Source: Actinopolymorpha alba DSM 45243 (GTDB taxonomy: Bacteria; Actinomycetota; Actinomycetes; Propionibacteriales; Actinopolymorphaceae). Taken from it: a stretch of 64,000 nucleotides of DNA. The notes beneath the pieces were generated by a model. The model ran no database searches. It had not been told where the DNA came from and saw nothing but the letters and a program-made list of their open reading frames with translations. Made by a program: the position numbers and the translations under genes. The DNA is taken from NCBI RefSeq assembly GCF_000373925.1, contig NZ_KB892708.1:331733-395732 (forward strand), read 5' to 3'. This document shows positions 1-8,660 of the stretch, one piece after another (position 1 is the stretch's first letter; each line of letters begins with the position of its first letter).

Positions 1-76
1 TCCTGATCACGACTCCGGACGCCGACAAAGAAACGGTTGATATCTGCCGACAGGCAGGCGGAAAGGTACTAATAAC

Positions 77-1438
77 GTGAAGCTGGCGATTCTTGGCGGA
101 GGGGGATTTCGGGTCCCACTCGTGTACGGCGCACTTCTGCGCGACACTGCTTCGCCCCGTGTCGACGAGGTGGCGCTGTATGACCAGTCGCCAGAACGCC
201 TCGCCGTCATCGAGTCCGTCCTGAGCCAACTGGCCAAGGGATATGACGACCCGCCGAAGGTCGTCGTCACAACTGACCTCGACAAGGCGCTCGAGGGGGC
301 GCACTTCGTCTTCGCCGCGATCCGGGTTGGTGGCCTGGAAGGGCGTACGCGGGACGAGCGGGTCGCGCTCAATCTGGGCGTGCTCGGCCAGGAGACGACC
401 GGGCCGGGAGGTCTGGCGTACGGCCTGCGGACGATCCCCGAGATGCTGCGCATCGCCGAGCGGGTCAAGGCGCTCGCGCCCGAGGCGTACTTCATCAACT
501 TCACCAACCCGGCTGGCATGATCACCGAGGCGCTCCAGCGGGTGCTGGGGGAGCGGGTGATCGGCATCTGTGACACCCCTGGTGGGCTTGGCCGCCGGAT
601 CGCTGGTTCGCTCGGGATCGACGCGACCAGGGTGCAGGTCGACTACGTGGGCCTCAACCACCTTGGCTGGCTGCGCCGCCTGATCGTCGAGGGACGGGAC
701 CGGCTCCCGGAGTTCCTCGCGAACGCGCACGCCGTCTCCGCACTGGAGGAGGGCGCGATCTTCGGACCGGCCTGGCTCCAGACGTTGGGTGTCGTTCCGA
801 ACGAGTATCTGTACTACTACTACTTCAACCGGGACGCCGTCCGGTCGATCATCGACCAGCCGAACACCCGAGGGGAGTTCCTGGCCCGCCAGCAGGCCGA
901 CTTCTACCGCGCCGCCGGTGAGGACTCCGGCCACGCACTGGACCTGTGGCGCCAGACGATTGCCGAGCGTAAGGCGCTCTATATGGCGGAGGCGAAGGGC
1001 AAGCGCCATGACGACACGCCTGAGGCCGACGCGCTGGAAATCGAGACCGAAGAGGCGGGGTACGAACGCGTGGCGCTCGCGGTGATGGCCGCCATCGCGC
1101 GCGATGAGAAGTCGACCATCATCCTCAACGTCCGCAACGGTGGAACGCTCTCCGGCCTGGACGCAGACGCCGTCATCGAGGTGCCCTCGCTGGTGGATGC
1201 CAATGGCGCGCACCCGCTCGCCACGACTGCTCCAGACCTTCACCAGCTTGGACTCATGCAGCAGATCAAGGCGGTCGAACGCCTCACCATCGAGGCGGCG
1301 ACGACCGGCTCATCCGACGCGGCGTTGAAGGCGTTCGCCCTGCACCCATTGGTGGATTCGGTGTCGGTCGCGCGTGACCTCCTGCGGGGGTACGTCGACG
1401 CCGAACCCGAGATCGCGCGGGTGCTCGGCCAGGACTGA
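77..1438 (+). CDS. GH4 family glycosidase, 6-phospho-beta-glucosidase type
   Basis: This 453-residue protein begins at GTG 77, preceded by a GGAAAGG ribosome site. The N-terminus (LAILGGGGFRVP) is the Rossmann NAD-binding loop of glycoside hydrolase family 4. GH4 enzymes use NAD and a divalent metal to split glycosides by an oxidation-elimination route. The expected metal ligands are visible: Cys165 in ICDTPGG and His195 in LNHLGW. The FTNPAG motif near residue 143 is also typical. The length matches the family (about 440-450). Preference for phosphorylated beta-glucosides is inferred from overall resemblance to 6-phospho-beta-glucosidases; alpha-glucosidase or galacturonidase activity cannot be excluded. 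It acts in the cytoplasm. Any transporter partner would lie upstream, outside the window. Confidence 0.88.
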   Translation: MKLAILGGGGFRVPLVYGALLRDTASPRVDEVALYDQSPERLAVIESVLSQLAKGYDDPPKVVVTTDLDKALEGAHFVFAAIRVGGLEGRTRDERVALNLGVLGQETTGPGGLAYGLRTIPEMLRIAERVKALAPEAYFINFTNPAGMITEALQRVLGERVIGICDTPGGLGRRIAGSLGIDATRVQVDYVGLNHLGWLRRLIVEGRDRLPEFLANAHAVSALEEGAIFGPAWLQTLGVVPNEYLYYYYFNRDAVRSIIDQPNTRGEFLARQQADFYRAAGEDSGHALDLWRQTIAERKALYMAEAKGKRHDDTPEADALEIETEEAGYERVALAVMAAIARDEKSTIILNVRNGGTLSGLDADAVIEVPSLVDANGAHPLATTAPDLHQLGLMQQIKAVERLTIEAATTGSSDAALKAFALHPLVDSVSVARDLLRGYVDAEPEIARVLGQD

Positions 1439-1490
1439 CCTGGCCCCTATGAGGCGGCCGGCGACCTGATGGGGAGGCGCAAGCCCGAGT

Positions 1491-1532
1491 TGTCAGAGGT
1501 TTCTCGGCTAAGAGACCGAGAAACCTCTGACA
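1491..1532. repeat. 17-bp perfect palindrome (family A)
   Basis: TGTCAGAGGTTTCTCGG (1491-1507) is exactly complementary to 1516-1532, with an 8-base loop. The same stem recurs at 44527-44568 with one base pair exchanged on both arms. It lies 53 bases after the GH4 stop and may act as a terminator or be a REP-like element. Confidence 0.85.
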
Positions 1533-1604
1533 GCCCGGCAAGCCCAGCGACCTTGTTTCATATCGTGGGCTCACTATGCGAGATCGCCCATCGAGGTTGC
1601 GGTG

Positions 1605-1652
1605 ACTTGGCGGAGGAGTGTCGGCTTAGAAGCCGAGACACCTCCGCCAAGT
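1605..1652. repeat. 23-bp near-perfect palindrome (family A relative)
   Basis: The arms 1605-1627 and 1630-1652 pair over 23 bases with two mismatches and a 2-base loop. The right arm, read in complement, contains GAGGTGTCTCGGCT. This is close to the GAGGTTTCTCGGCT of the hairpin at 1491, so the two are probably members of one family. Confidence 0.8.
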
Positions 1653-1925
1653 TGCCGCCCGCTACCCTCACGAAGCCGCGACCTGTCGGCGTGAGGGTTT
1701 CGAATAGGCCTCGATCTTCAGCCAACCGCAAGCCCGTCCGGTTTGTGGGACAACTGGCCCCACCGCGGCGAGGGATCGTGGACTGGTCCGAAGGATCGAC
1801 CCCCTTCACACAGAGAAGCTTCGGACAAGTCGCGAACGTACTCGCGGGCCGCGGATTACCTCACGGACAGGGGCTGCTGGATCCAGCGCCACCTCGAGTC
1901 ACGCCGTGGCGTCTCCTTCGGTCAC

Positions 1926-3362
1926 TCAGGTGGTGTCAAGGAGGAGTTGACGCTCGGAGGTGGCGCGTGAGTCGGCGGCGCGCTGCTCGGCGACCGCCAG
2001 GTGGTCGCCGCCGCCATGCTCACGCCACCACGCCTGGCCCGCCGCGGGTAGGGCGTCGATCGGGTCGTAGTACTCATACGTCCTGGCGAGAGCGTCATCG
2101 TCGCCGGCCAATTCGATGCCGGTGCGGTAGTTCTTCTTCCAGTAGCTGATGCCGCGCACCTCGTCGTACTGCTCCACCTGGTGCACCCAGCGCTTACCGA
2201 CGTACGGCACGTCGCAGACGATCCGCGGGGTCGCGAAGCCGGGAAGGTAGCCGAGGATGCTGTGCTGGAGGCTCTGGGCACGCTTGACCGAGATCCGCCA
2301 GTGCTCGCTGAACGGGATCATGTCGCACATGTAGAAGTAGTACGGCGTGATCGTCGCGCCGTCGAGCAACGCGAAGCACAGGTCGAGCAGTTGCTGCGTG
2401 GAGTCGTTGACCCCACGCATGAGCACACCCTGGTTGCGGACGTCGCGGATACCGGTTGTCAACATCGCCTTGGCGGCCCGAGCGACGAGCGGCGTCACCG
2501 ACTGTGCGGCGTTGACGTGCGTGTGGATCGCGATCATCACGCCGCGCGCGTTGGCGGTCTGCGCGAGCCGCTCCATGCCGGCGCGCACCTCGTCCTGGAG
2601 CCAGTGCTGGGGGAGTCCCATCAGCGCCTTGGTGGCCAGGCGAATGTCGCGGATGTTCTCGATCTCCAGGAGAGCTGAGACGAACGCCTCCAGTCGGGGC
2701 CAGGGCAGGTTGGCAACGTCGCCGCCGGAGACCACCACGTCACGGACGCCGGGATGCGCCCGCAGGTAGTCCAGCATCGCGTCAAGGCGGCCTTGCGGCT
2801 TGAGCGCGAACTTCAGTTTCTCCACCTGTGGGGTGGAGTTGCCGACGAGGTCCATGCGGGTGCAGTGCCCGCAGTACTGCGGGCAGGTCGGCAGGAGTTC
2901 GGCGAGCACCTTCGTCGGGTAGCGGTGGGTCAGGCCCTCGGCCACCCACATCTCGTGCTCGTGGAGTGAGTCCCGGGTCGCCCGCGGGTGGGAAGGCCAG
3001 TCGGTACGCCGGTCAGAGAACACGGGCAGCATGTACCTGCGGACCGGATCCGCGTAGAACGTCTCGGTTGTGGGGGCTTCACCCGGGACCATCGTGTTGA
3101 GCATCTGCGGCGGAAGCAGCATCGACATGGTCGCCCGCTCGGACTGATCGCGTTCGAGGTCGGCGTAGAACCGCTCGTCGAGCAGGTCACCCATGACGGA
3201 CTGGAGCTGCCTGACGTTCTTGACGCAGTGCGCCCGCTGCCACTGGGCAGACTCCCACTCGGCGACCGTCACGTCCCGCCATCCGGGCAACCGGGTCCAG
3301 CCCGGCTCGACGAGCGGGTGGAAGCGGTAGTCGTAGGGCTGCCCCTGGGATGTCTGCGTCAC
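1926..3362 (-). CDS. kamA: L-lysine 2,3-aminomutase (radical SAM, PLP)
   Basis: KamA converts L-lysine to L-beta-lysine, the first step of lysine fermentation, using a 4Fe-4S cluster, S-adenosylmethionine and pyridoxal phosphate. The radical-SAM cysteines are visible as CPQYCGHC (CxxxCxxC). The flanking text (HRYPTKVLAELLPTC) and the downstream GGD motif in VVSGGDV also match the family. The start chosen is GTG 3362, 5 bases after a GGAGGAG site, giving 478 residues; the longer open frame upstream lacks such a site. The gene is divergent from kdd, and the 121-base gap must hold both promoters. Neighbouring kdd, kamD, kamE and kal support fermentation rather than antibiotic beta-lysine synthesis. 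Confidence 0.93.
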   Translation of the reverse strand: MTQTSQGQPYDYRFHPLVEPGWTRLPGWRDVTVAEWESAQWQRAHCVKNVRQLQSVMGDLLDERFYADLERDQSERATMSMLLPPQMLNTMVPGEAPTTETFYADPVRRYMLPVFSDRRTDWPSHPRATRDSLHEHEMWVAEGLTHRYPTKVLAELLPTCPQYCGHCTRMDLVGNSTPQVEKLKFALKPQGRLDAMLDYLRAHPGVRDVVVSGGDVANLPWPRLEAFVSALLEIENIRDIRLATKALMGLPQHWLQDEVRAGMERLAQTANARGVMIAIHTHVNAAQSVTPLVARAAKAMLTTGIRDVRNQGVLMRGVNDSTQQLLDLCFALLDGATITPYYFYMCDMIPFSEHWRISVKRAQSLQHSILGYLPGFATPRIVCDVPYVGKRWVHQVEQYDEVRGISYWKKNYRTGIELAGDDDALARTYEYYDPIDALPAAGQAWWREHGGGDHLAVAEQRAADSRATSERQLLLDTT

Positions 3363-3483
3363 GGAAACTCCTCCGACCAAGCAGCCAGATTGAGGATGTC
3401 GTACTGTCTGTCCGGCAGAATACAGAAGAATATCCAGTAGCAATGACTGTAGCCCGCAGGATCTCCCAGGAGGTCGTGTTTAC
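3363..3483. promoter_or_regulatory. divergent promoter region kamA/kdd
   Basis: The 121 bases between the two divergent starts are visibly AT-richer (around 3400-3450) than the surroundings. They include strong Shine-Dalgarno sites for both genes (GGAGGAG for kamA, AGGAGG at 3468-3473 for kdd). No operator can be named from sequence alone. Confidence 0.5.
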
Positions 3484-4530
3484 ATGTCCCAGCCAGCCCG
3501 CCCGCCCGGATCCCCGATCGGGCTGCACCGCGTGCTCGAGCCCCCCGGTGTCCTCCCGCAGGCCGCCACCCGCCTGGACGTCCGGCCCGACCTGTGGCCT
3601 GACGAGGTTCGGATCAGGACAGAGCGGCTCAACCTGGACGCCGCGTCGTACCGCCAACTCCATGAGGCCCACGACAGCGATCCCGATGCGGTGCGGCGGG
3701 CTGTCCTGGAGATCGTGCGGGCTCGCGGCAAGATGCAGAACCCCGTCACGGGGTCCGGCGGCATGCTGGTCGGAACGGTCGAGGAGGTCGGACCGGCGTC
3801 ACCGCTCGGGCTGGTGCCGGGGGATCGGATCGCCACGCTGGTCTCCCTCACGCTGACCCCGCTGGTGATCGAGGACGACCTGCGTGGCTGGGACGGTCGC
3901 GGCGAGCAGGTCCCGTGCGAGGGGTACGCGATCCTGTTCGGCCGCTCGATCGCGGCGAAGCTGCCCGACGATCTCCCGGCGCCGCTCGCGCTCGCGGTCA
4001 TGGACGTCTGTGGAGCGCCGGCGCTCACAGCGCGGGTGGTCGAGGGCTACCGCGCGCCCACGGTCTGCGTGATCGGTGCGGCCGGCAAGTCCGGGTCCCT
4101 CGCCCTCGCGGCGGCGCGAAGAGCTGGTGCTGCCCGCACCATAGGCGTCGTACCCGTCGAGTCCGAGGAACGGGCGCTCACCAAGGCAGGGCTCGCCGAC
4201 GCCGTGGTCCGCGCGGACGCCCGCGACCCGGTCGGACTGGCCACAGCGGTGGAGAAGGCTGGCGGTCCGGCCGACGTGACGGTGGTGTGCGTCGACGTAC
4301 CCGACTGCGAGGGCGGCGCCGTCCTCGCGACCGCCGCCGGCGGGACCGTGATCTTCTTCTCCATGGCCACGTCGTTCAGTGCCGCGGCATTGGGAGCCGA
4401 GGGCCTCGCCGCCGACGTCACGATGCTGATCGGGAACGGCTACGTGCCCGGTCACGCGGCGTACGCCCTGGACCTGCTGCGCGCCGAGCCCGGCGTCCGC
4501 GCGGTGTTCGAGGCCAGGATGGGCGCATGA
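3484..4530 (+). CDS. kdd: L-erythro-3,5-diaminohexanoate dehydrogenase
   Basis: Kdd oxidatively deaminates 3,5-diaminohexanoate to 5-amino-3-oxohexanoate with NAD(P), the step after the KamDE mutase. The 348-residue length and the block RGKMQNPVTGSGGMLVG (about residues 80-96) are characteristic of the family, as is the opening GLHRVLEPPGVLPQ. A Rossmann-type segment (VCVIGAAGKSG) lies in the second half. ATG 3484 follows AGGAGG by ten bases. The stop overlaps the next start in ATGA, indicating a co-translated operon. Confidence 0.92.
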   Translation: MSQPARPPGSPIGLHRVLEPPGVLPQAATRLDVRPDLWPDEVRIRTERLNLDAASYRQLHEAHDSDPDAVRRAVLEIVRARGKMQNPVTGSGGMLVGTVEEVGPASPLGLVPGDRIATLVSLTLTPLVIEDDLRGWDGRGEQVPCEGYAILFGRSIAAKLPDDLPAPLALAVMDVCGAPALTARVVEGYRAPTVCVIGAAGKSGSLALAAARRAGAARTIGVVPVESEERALTKAGLADAVVRADARDPVGLATAVEKAGGPADVTVVCVDVPDCEGGAVLATAAGGTVIFFSMATSFSAAALGAEGLAADVTMLIGNGYVPGHAAYALDLLRAEPGVRAVFEARMGA

Positions 4531-6086
4531 CCACCTCCTCCTCGCAGCGCATCCTCTTCCGCGGCGGTGCGGTCCACACGCCCGGAAGCCCGGCCGCGAC
4601 CGCCTTCTGCGTCGACGGCGGCACGATCGTCTGGCTGGGCACCGACGACGGGATCGAGCCGTACGCCAATGGCGCCGACCAGATCGTCGCGCTGGGCGGC
4701 CGGCTCGTGACGCCCGCGTTCGTCGACGCGCACGTCCACCTGTCGCAGGCTGGGTTGCGGTTGGCCGGCCTGGACCTCGCGGACGCGCGCCGTCGCGAGG
4801 ACCTGCTGGACGCGTTGGCGGCGTACGCGAGGACCAACAGCGACGCGGTCATCCTCGGCTTCGGATGGGATGAGACCGGCTGGCCCGACCCCCGGATCCC
4901 GTCCGGTACCGAGCTCGAGCGGGCAACCCCGGGTCGCGCCGTCTACCTCGCGCGGGTCGACGTCCATTCCGGTCTCGTGTCGGGAGCGCTCCTCGACCGG
5001 GCGCCGGAGCTGGTGCGGGCACCTGGCTGGGATGGCACGAGCCGGGTCGAACGCGAGGCCCACCACGCGGCCCGGGACGCCGCCATGGCGCTGGTGACCC
5101 GTACCCAGCGCAAGGACGCGATCGTCGCCGCGCTCGCCGCCGCCGCGGCGGTCGGGATCGGCTCGGTCCACGAGATGGCCGCACCGCACGTCAACCCCGT
5201 CGACGATCTCGCCCTGCTGGACGAGGTGGCGGGGGAGCGGCCGATCCCCACAGTCGTCCGCTACTGGGGCGAACACGCCTCCACCGGTGGGGTCGAGCGG
5301 GCCCGCGCGCTCGGCTGTGCGGGCGCGGCCGGTGACCTGTGCGCCGACGGCGCCTTCGGGTCGAGGACCGCCGCGCTGCTGGCGCCGTACGCCGATCGAC
5401 CGGGGCATGCGGGCCACGGTTACCTCGACGCCGAGGAGATAGCCGAGCACCTGATCGTGTGTACGCGGGCCGGGCTGCAGGGAGGGTTCCACTGCATTGG
5501 TGACGCCGCCACGTCGGCGGTGGTCGAGGGGTTCCGGCTCGCGGAGAAGGCGGTCGGCGCTGACCAGCTGGTCGCGTCCCGGCACCGGCTCGAGCACGTC
5601 GAGCTGATCGCGCCGGAGCTTGTCCGGGCGCTCGCGGCATACGGCGTGGTGGTGAGCGGGCAGCCGGCATTCGACGCGGAGTGGGGTGGGCGGGAGGGGA
5701 TGTACGCCGCCCGCCTCGGTCCCGACCGTGCCCTGGCCGCGAACCCGTGGGCCGCGTTCCTGAGCGCCGGCGTTCCGCTGGCGTTCGGGTCAGACGCGCC
5801 GGTGACGCCGTTCGACCCGTGGGGAGGGGTCCGCGCGGCGGCGTACCACCACAACCCCGAGCACCGGATCGACGTGAGCGCGGCGTTCGACGCCCACACC
5901 CGCGGTGGCTGGTATGCCGCCGGCCACGACGACGGGGGAACGCTGCGGGTAGGTGGGGAGGCCACGTTCGCGGTGTGGGACCGCACGGGACCGGGGCTTC
6001 CGCCGCTCACGCCGGGTGCGCCGACGCCGGGCTGTGTCCGGACCGTCGTCGCCGGGCAGACCGTGTACGACAGGGAGCGACCATGA
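4527..6086 (+). CDS. amidohydrolase family 3 (YtcJ-like) metal-dependent hydrolase
   Basis: The start is ATG 4527, overlapping the kdd stop; the longer open frame upstream is only read-through. The 519-residue protein has the metal motif DAHVHLSQAG near residue 70, HRLEHVELI and FGSDAPVTPFDPW, typical of YtcJ-like amidohydrolases. The usual HAIGDRA motif reads HCIGDAAT. The substrate is not predictable. Its place is notable: it sits between kdd and kamD and overlaps both (ATGA at each end), where classical clusters often have kce, the 3-keto-5-aminohexanoate cleavage enzyme. It may hydrolyse a cyclised or acylated intermediate (for example a lactam formed by 5-amino-3-oxohexanoate), which is speculation. 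No signal peptide is seen, so it is cytoplasmic. Confidence 0.8.
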   Translation: MTTSSSQRILFRGGAVHTPGSPAATAFCVDGGTIVWLGTDDGIEPYANGADQIVALGGRLVTPAFVDAHVHLSQAGLRLAGLDLADARRREDLLDALAAYARTNSDAVILGFGWDETGWPDPRIPSGTELERATPGRAVYLARVDVHSGLVSGALLDRAPELVRAPGWDGTSRVEREAHHAARDAAMALVTRTQRKDAIVAALAAAAAVGIGSVHEMAAPHVNPVDDLALLDEVAGERPIPTVVRYWGEHASTGGVERARALGCAGAAGDLCADGAFGSRTAALLAPYADRPGHAGHGYLDAEEIAEHLIVCTRAGLQGGFHCIGDAATSAVVEGFRLAEKAVGADQLVASRHRLEHVELIAPELVRALAAYGVVVSGQPAFDAEWGGREGMYAARLGPDRALAANPWAAFLSAGVPLAFGSDAPVTPFDPWGGVRAAAYHHNPEHRIDVSAAFDAHTRGGWYAAGHDDGGTLRVGGEATFAVWDRTGPGLPPLTPGAPTPGCVRTVVAGQTVYDRERP

Positions 6087-7660
6087 CCACGACGGCCTAC
6101 CGCCGCCACCTCGAGCTGGACCCGGCGACCGTGCGCAGAGCGCGGTCACTGGCCCGGCGCGCGGGGCGCCCGATCGTCCAGCTGGCCCGGGCCCACACGA
6201 CTGTCTCCGTCGAGCGCGCCGTGCTGCGGCTCGCCGGGCTCACCGGAGCCGACCCCGACGGCACGCCGTGGGTCAACCGCCTGGTGGACGCCGTGCGCGC
6301 CGACGTCGGGCTCGACCACGGAGTCGCGCTCCCGGTCTGGGACGCGCTGACCCGTGGTACGGCCGACGATCTCGCCGCCCTTGCCCAGAAGGCGTCCGCC
6401 GGCTCGGTGCGGTTCCGGATGCCGGACGGCTCGGGGGCCCGACAGGCTGCCCGCGCCGCGCGGCGTTCGGTCAACGCGGGCATCCGTCGGATCGACACCC
6501 GGCGGCGGGAGCGTGAGCGCCTGGTCAAGCGACTCGGCGACCCGCCCCAGCGGCCGTGGATCTACCTCATCGTGGCGACAGGCGACATCTACGAGGACAT
6601 CCCGCAGGCCCAGGCGGCCGCGCGCGAGGGCGCCGACGTCATCGCCGTGATCCGCTCGACCGGGCAGTCGCTGCTGGACTTCGTACCCGAGGGCGCGACC
6701 CGGGAGGGGTACGCCGGCACCTACGCCACGCAGGAGAACTTCCGGCTGATGCGGGCGGCCCTCGATGACGTGAGCAAGGAGCTCCGGCGCTACGTCCGGC
6801 TCACCAACTACGCCTCCGGTCTGTGCATGCCGGAGATCGCCACGCTCGCGGGGCTCGAGCGCCTCGACATGATGCTGAACGACTCGATGTACGGCATCCT
6901 CTTCCGCGACATCAACCCGATCCGCACCTTCGTCGACCAGCGGTTCAGCCGCCAGATCCACGCCCGCGCCGGCATCATCATCAACACCGGCGAGGACAAC
7001 TACCTCACCACCGCGGACGCGGTCGACGCCGCCCACACCGTGACGGTCTCGCAGCTGCTGAACGAGTACTTCGCGAAGGAGGCGGGACTCGAGGACTGGC
7101 AGCTCGGCCTCGGGCACGCGTTCGAGATCGACCCGGCCCGGCCCGAGTCGTTCCGGCTCGAACTCGCCCACGCCCTGCTCGCCCGCGAGCTGTTTCCGAA
7201 GGCGCCACTGAAGTGGATGCCGCCGACCCGGCACATGGACGGTGACATCTTCCGCGGCTATCTGCTGGACGGCTTCTTCAACCTGGCCGGCATCCTCACC
7301 GGCCAGCAGATCCTGCTCGTCGGCATGATGACCGAGGCGGTCGTGACGCCGTGGTTGTCTGACCGCGACCTCGCATTGCGCAACGTCCGCTACGTTCTCA
7401 ACGCCTGCGGCAACCTGCACGAGGACTTCCAGCCAGCGCCGGACGGCTTCATCGCCCAGCGCGCCCGCCAGGTGCTCGCCGAGGCCGTCGACCTGCTCGA
7501 ACGCATCACTGACGACGGCCTGCTCAACGCGATCGCGGACGGAACCTTCGGGCTGATGCGCCGGCCCGCCTCCGGCGGCAAGGGACTCGACGGCGTGGCG
7601 AAGAAGTCGAGCGACTACTACAACCCCGCCACCGAACTCCTGGAGGAGGCGAGGCCATGA
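6083..7660 (+). CDS. kamD: lysine 5,6-aminomutase alpha subunit
   Basis: The large subunit of the adenosylcobalamin- and PLP-dependent mutase moves the terminal amino group of beta-lysine (or D-lysine) from C6 to C5. ATG 6083 overlaps the amidohydrolase stop, giving 525 residues, the normal family length. Recognisable segments include YLIVATGDIYEDIPQA, LNDSMYGILFRDINP and HAGIIINTGEDN-like text (RAGIIINTGEDNYLTTADA), all in the TIM-barrel that caps the cofactor. KamE follows immediately with an ATGA overlap, as expected for two subunits made in equal amounts. Confidence 0.93.
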   Translation: MTTTAYRRHLELDPATVRRARSLARRAGRPIVQLARAHTTVSVERAVLRLAGLTGADPDGTPWVNRLVDAVRADVGLDHGVALPVWDALTRGTADDLAALAQKASAGSVRFRMPDGSGARQAARAARRSVNAGIRRIDTRRRERERLVKRLGDPPQRPWIYLIVATGDIYEDIPQAQAAAREGADVIAVIRSTGQSLLDFVPEGATREGYAGTYATQENFRLMRAALDDVSKELRRYVRLTNYASGLCMPEIATLAGLERLDMMLNDSMYGILFRDINPIRTFVDQRFSRQIHARAGIIINTGEDNYLTTADAVDAAHTVTVSQLLNEYFAKEAGLEDWQLGLGHAFEIDPARPESFRLELAHALLARELFPKAPLKWMPPTRHMDGDIFRGYLLDGFFNLAGILTGQQILLVGMMTEAVVTPWLSDRDLALRNVRYVLNACGNLHEDFQPAPDGFIAQRARQVLAEAVDLLERITDDGLLNAIADGTFGLMRRPASGGKGLDGVAKKSSDYYNPATELLEEARP

Positions 7661-8424
7661 GCGGGCGCAGCATCGTCCGGCCGTACGGTGACACCACCGG
7701 GGACGGCATGGTGCAGCTGTCGTTCACGCTGCCCGTCCCGCACGACAAGCGCGCCGAGGGCGCGGCACTGCAGTTGGCGGAGAAGATGGGCCTCGACCCG
7801 GCGATGGTGGTGCACGCCAAGGCGGTCGGGCCGGCGTTCACGTACTTCATCGTCTATGGGCGGGTGAGCCACCTGGTCGATCTCTCGAAGGTCGAGGTGG
7901 TCGAGCGTGACTACCCACTGCTCAGTCCGAAGGAAGCCAACCTGACGATCAGGCGTGGGCTGCGGCGCCGGCTCGTCGTGGTCGGCGCCTGCATCGGGAC
8001 GGACGCGCACACGGTGGGCATCGACGCGATCCTCAACGTCAAGGGGTTCGCGGGGGAGAAGGGGCTGGAGTACTACCGCGAGCTCAAGGTGGTCAACCTG
8101 GGTGCGCAGGTGGGGGTTCCGGACCTGGTCGCCAGCGCCCGCCGGGAGCACGCGGACGCCATCCTGGTCTCGCAGGTCGTGACCCAGAACGACGCGCACA
8201 TCCGGAGTACGCGGGAGATGGCGGCGGCGTTCCGGGAGGCCTACGACGAAGCGGACCGCCCCCTGCTCGTGGTGGGCGGGCCGCGCTTCCACGAGTCGAT
8301 GGCCGCTGATCTCGGCGTCGACCGGGTCTTCGGTCGCGGTACCACGCCCGGAGAGGTCGCGAGCTATCTCGTCCACGCCCTGGTGGACAGCCGATCCACG
8401 CCGTACCGAGAAAGGACCGCATGA
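7657..8424 (+). CDS. kamE: lysine 5,6-aminomutase beta subunit (B12 and PLP binding)
   Basis: This is the small subunit, with a Rossmann cobalamin domain. The DxHxxG motif is visible as DAHTVG, putting the cobalt-ligating histidine at residue 118. Lys129, eleven residues later in NVKG, matches the lysine that forms the internal aldimine with PLP in the Clostridium sticklandii enzyme (His133/Lys144 there). The length of 255 is normal. The stop is the TGA of an ATGA whose ATG opens the first of three 80-bp repeats, so coupling toward kal passes through the repeats. Confidence 0.93.
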   Translation: MSGRSIVRPYGDTTGDGMVQLSFTLPVPHDKRAEGAALQLAEKMGLDPAMVVHAKAVGPAFTYFIVYGRVSHLVDLSKVEVVERDYPLLSPKEANLTIRRGLRRRLVVVGACIGTDAHTVGIDAILNVKGFAGEKGLEYYRELKVVNLGAQVGVPDLVASARREHADAILVSQVVTQNDAHIRSTREMAAAFREAYDEADRPLLVVGGPRFHESMAADLGVDRVFGRGTTPGEVASYLVHALVDSRSTPYRERTA

Positions 8425-8660
8425 GCGAGCGCAGCGAGCGAATCATTCAGCACAGTGTGCCTGGTGCCTCATGCGCGCCCGGAGCGAAGCGAGGACGTGC
8501 ATGAGCGAGCGCAGCGAGCGAATCATTCAGTACAGCGCCATTAGTGCCTCATGCGCGCCCGGAGCGAAGCGAGGACGTGCATGAGCGAGCGCAGCGAGCG
8601 AATCATTCAGCACAGTGTGCCTGGTGCCTCATGCGCGCCCGGAGCGAAGCGAGGACGCGC
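8421..8660 (+). repeat. three tandem 80-bp units, each a coupled 27-codon mini-ORF
   Basis: The units 8421-8500, 8501-8580 and 8581-8660 are nearly identical; the middle one differs in about ten central bases. Each starts with ATGAGCGAGCGCAGCGAGCG and reads as a 27-residue peptide (MSERSERIIQ... ending CAPGAKRGRA). Each ends in a TGA that overlaps the ATG of the next unit. The chain therefore runs kamE - mini-ORF - mini-ORF - mini-ORF - kal with an ATGA at all four junctions. Within a unit, CTCATGC and GCATGAG can pair, so the next start may sit in a hairpin. A diverged copy occurs between lnt and ppm1. The peptides are probably not functional products; the DNA appears to be an inserting repeat that preserves translational coupling. 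Confidence 0.9.

Larger units (their letters stand above)
1439..1925. other. gene-free stretch with palindromes and repeat pieces
   Basis: No coding sequence is convincing here. The stretch separates the GH4 gene from the 3' end of kamA. It contains two long hairpins (annotated separately), a tail at 1535-1570 that recurs at 31381-31417, and a motif at 1693-1721 that recurs at 16337-16363. The hairpins could terminate transcription from both sides, although no T-run follows them. Confidence 0.6.

Noticed and set aside
1469..2149. 226-codon plus frame over the hairpins and kamA end
   Set aside because: It reads through both arms of two palindromes, which is not expected of a protein, and has no ribosome site.
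8421..8660. CRISPR array
   Set aside because: The 80-bp units are directly abutting without spacers and match a second single copy in another operon; no cas genes are present.
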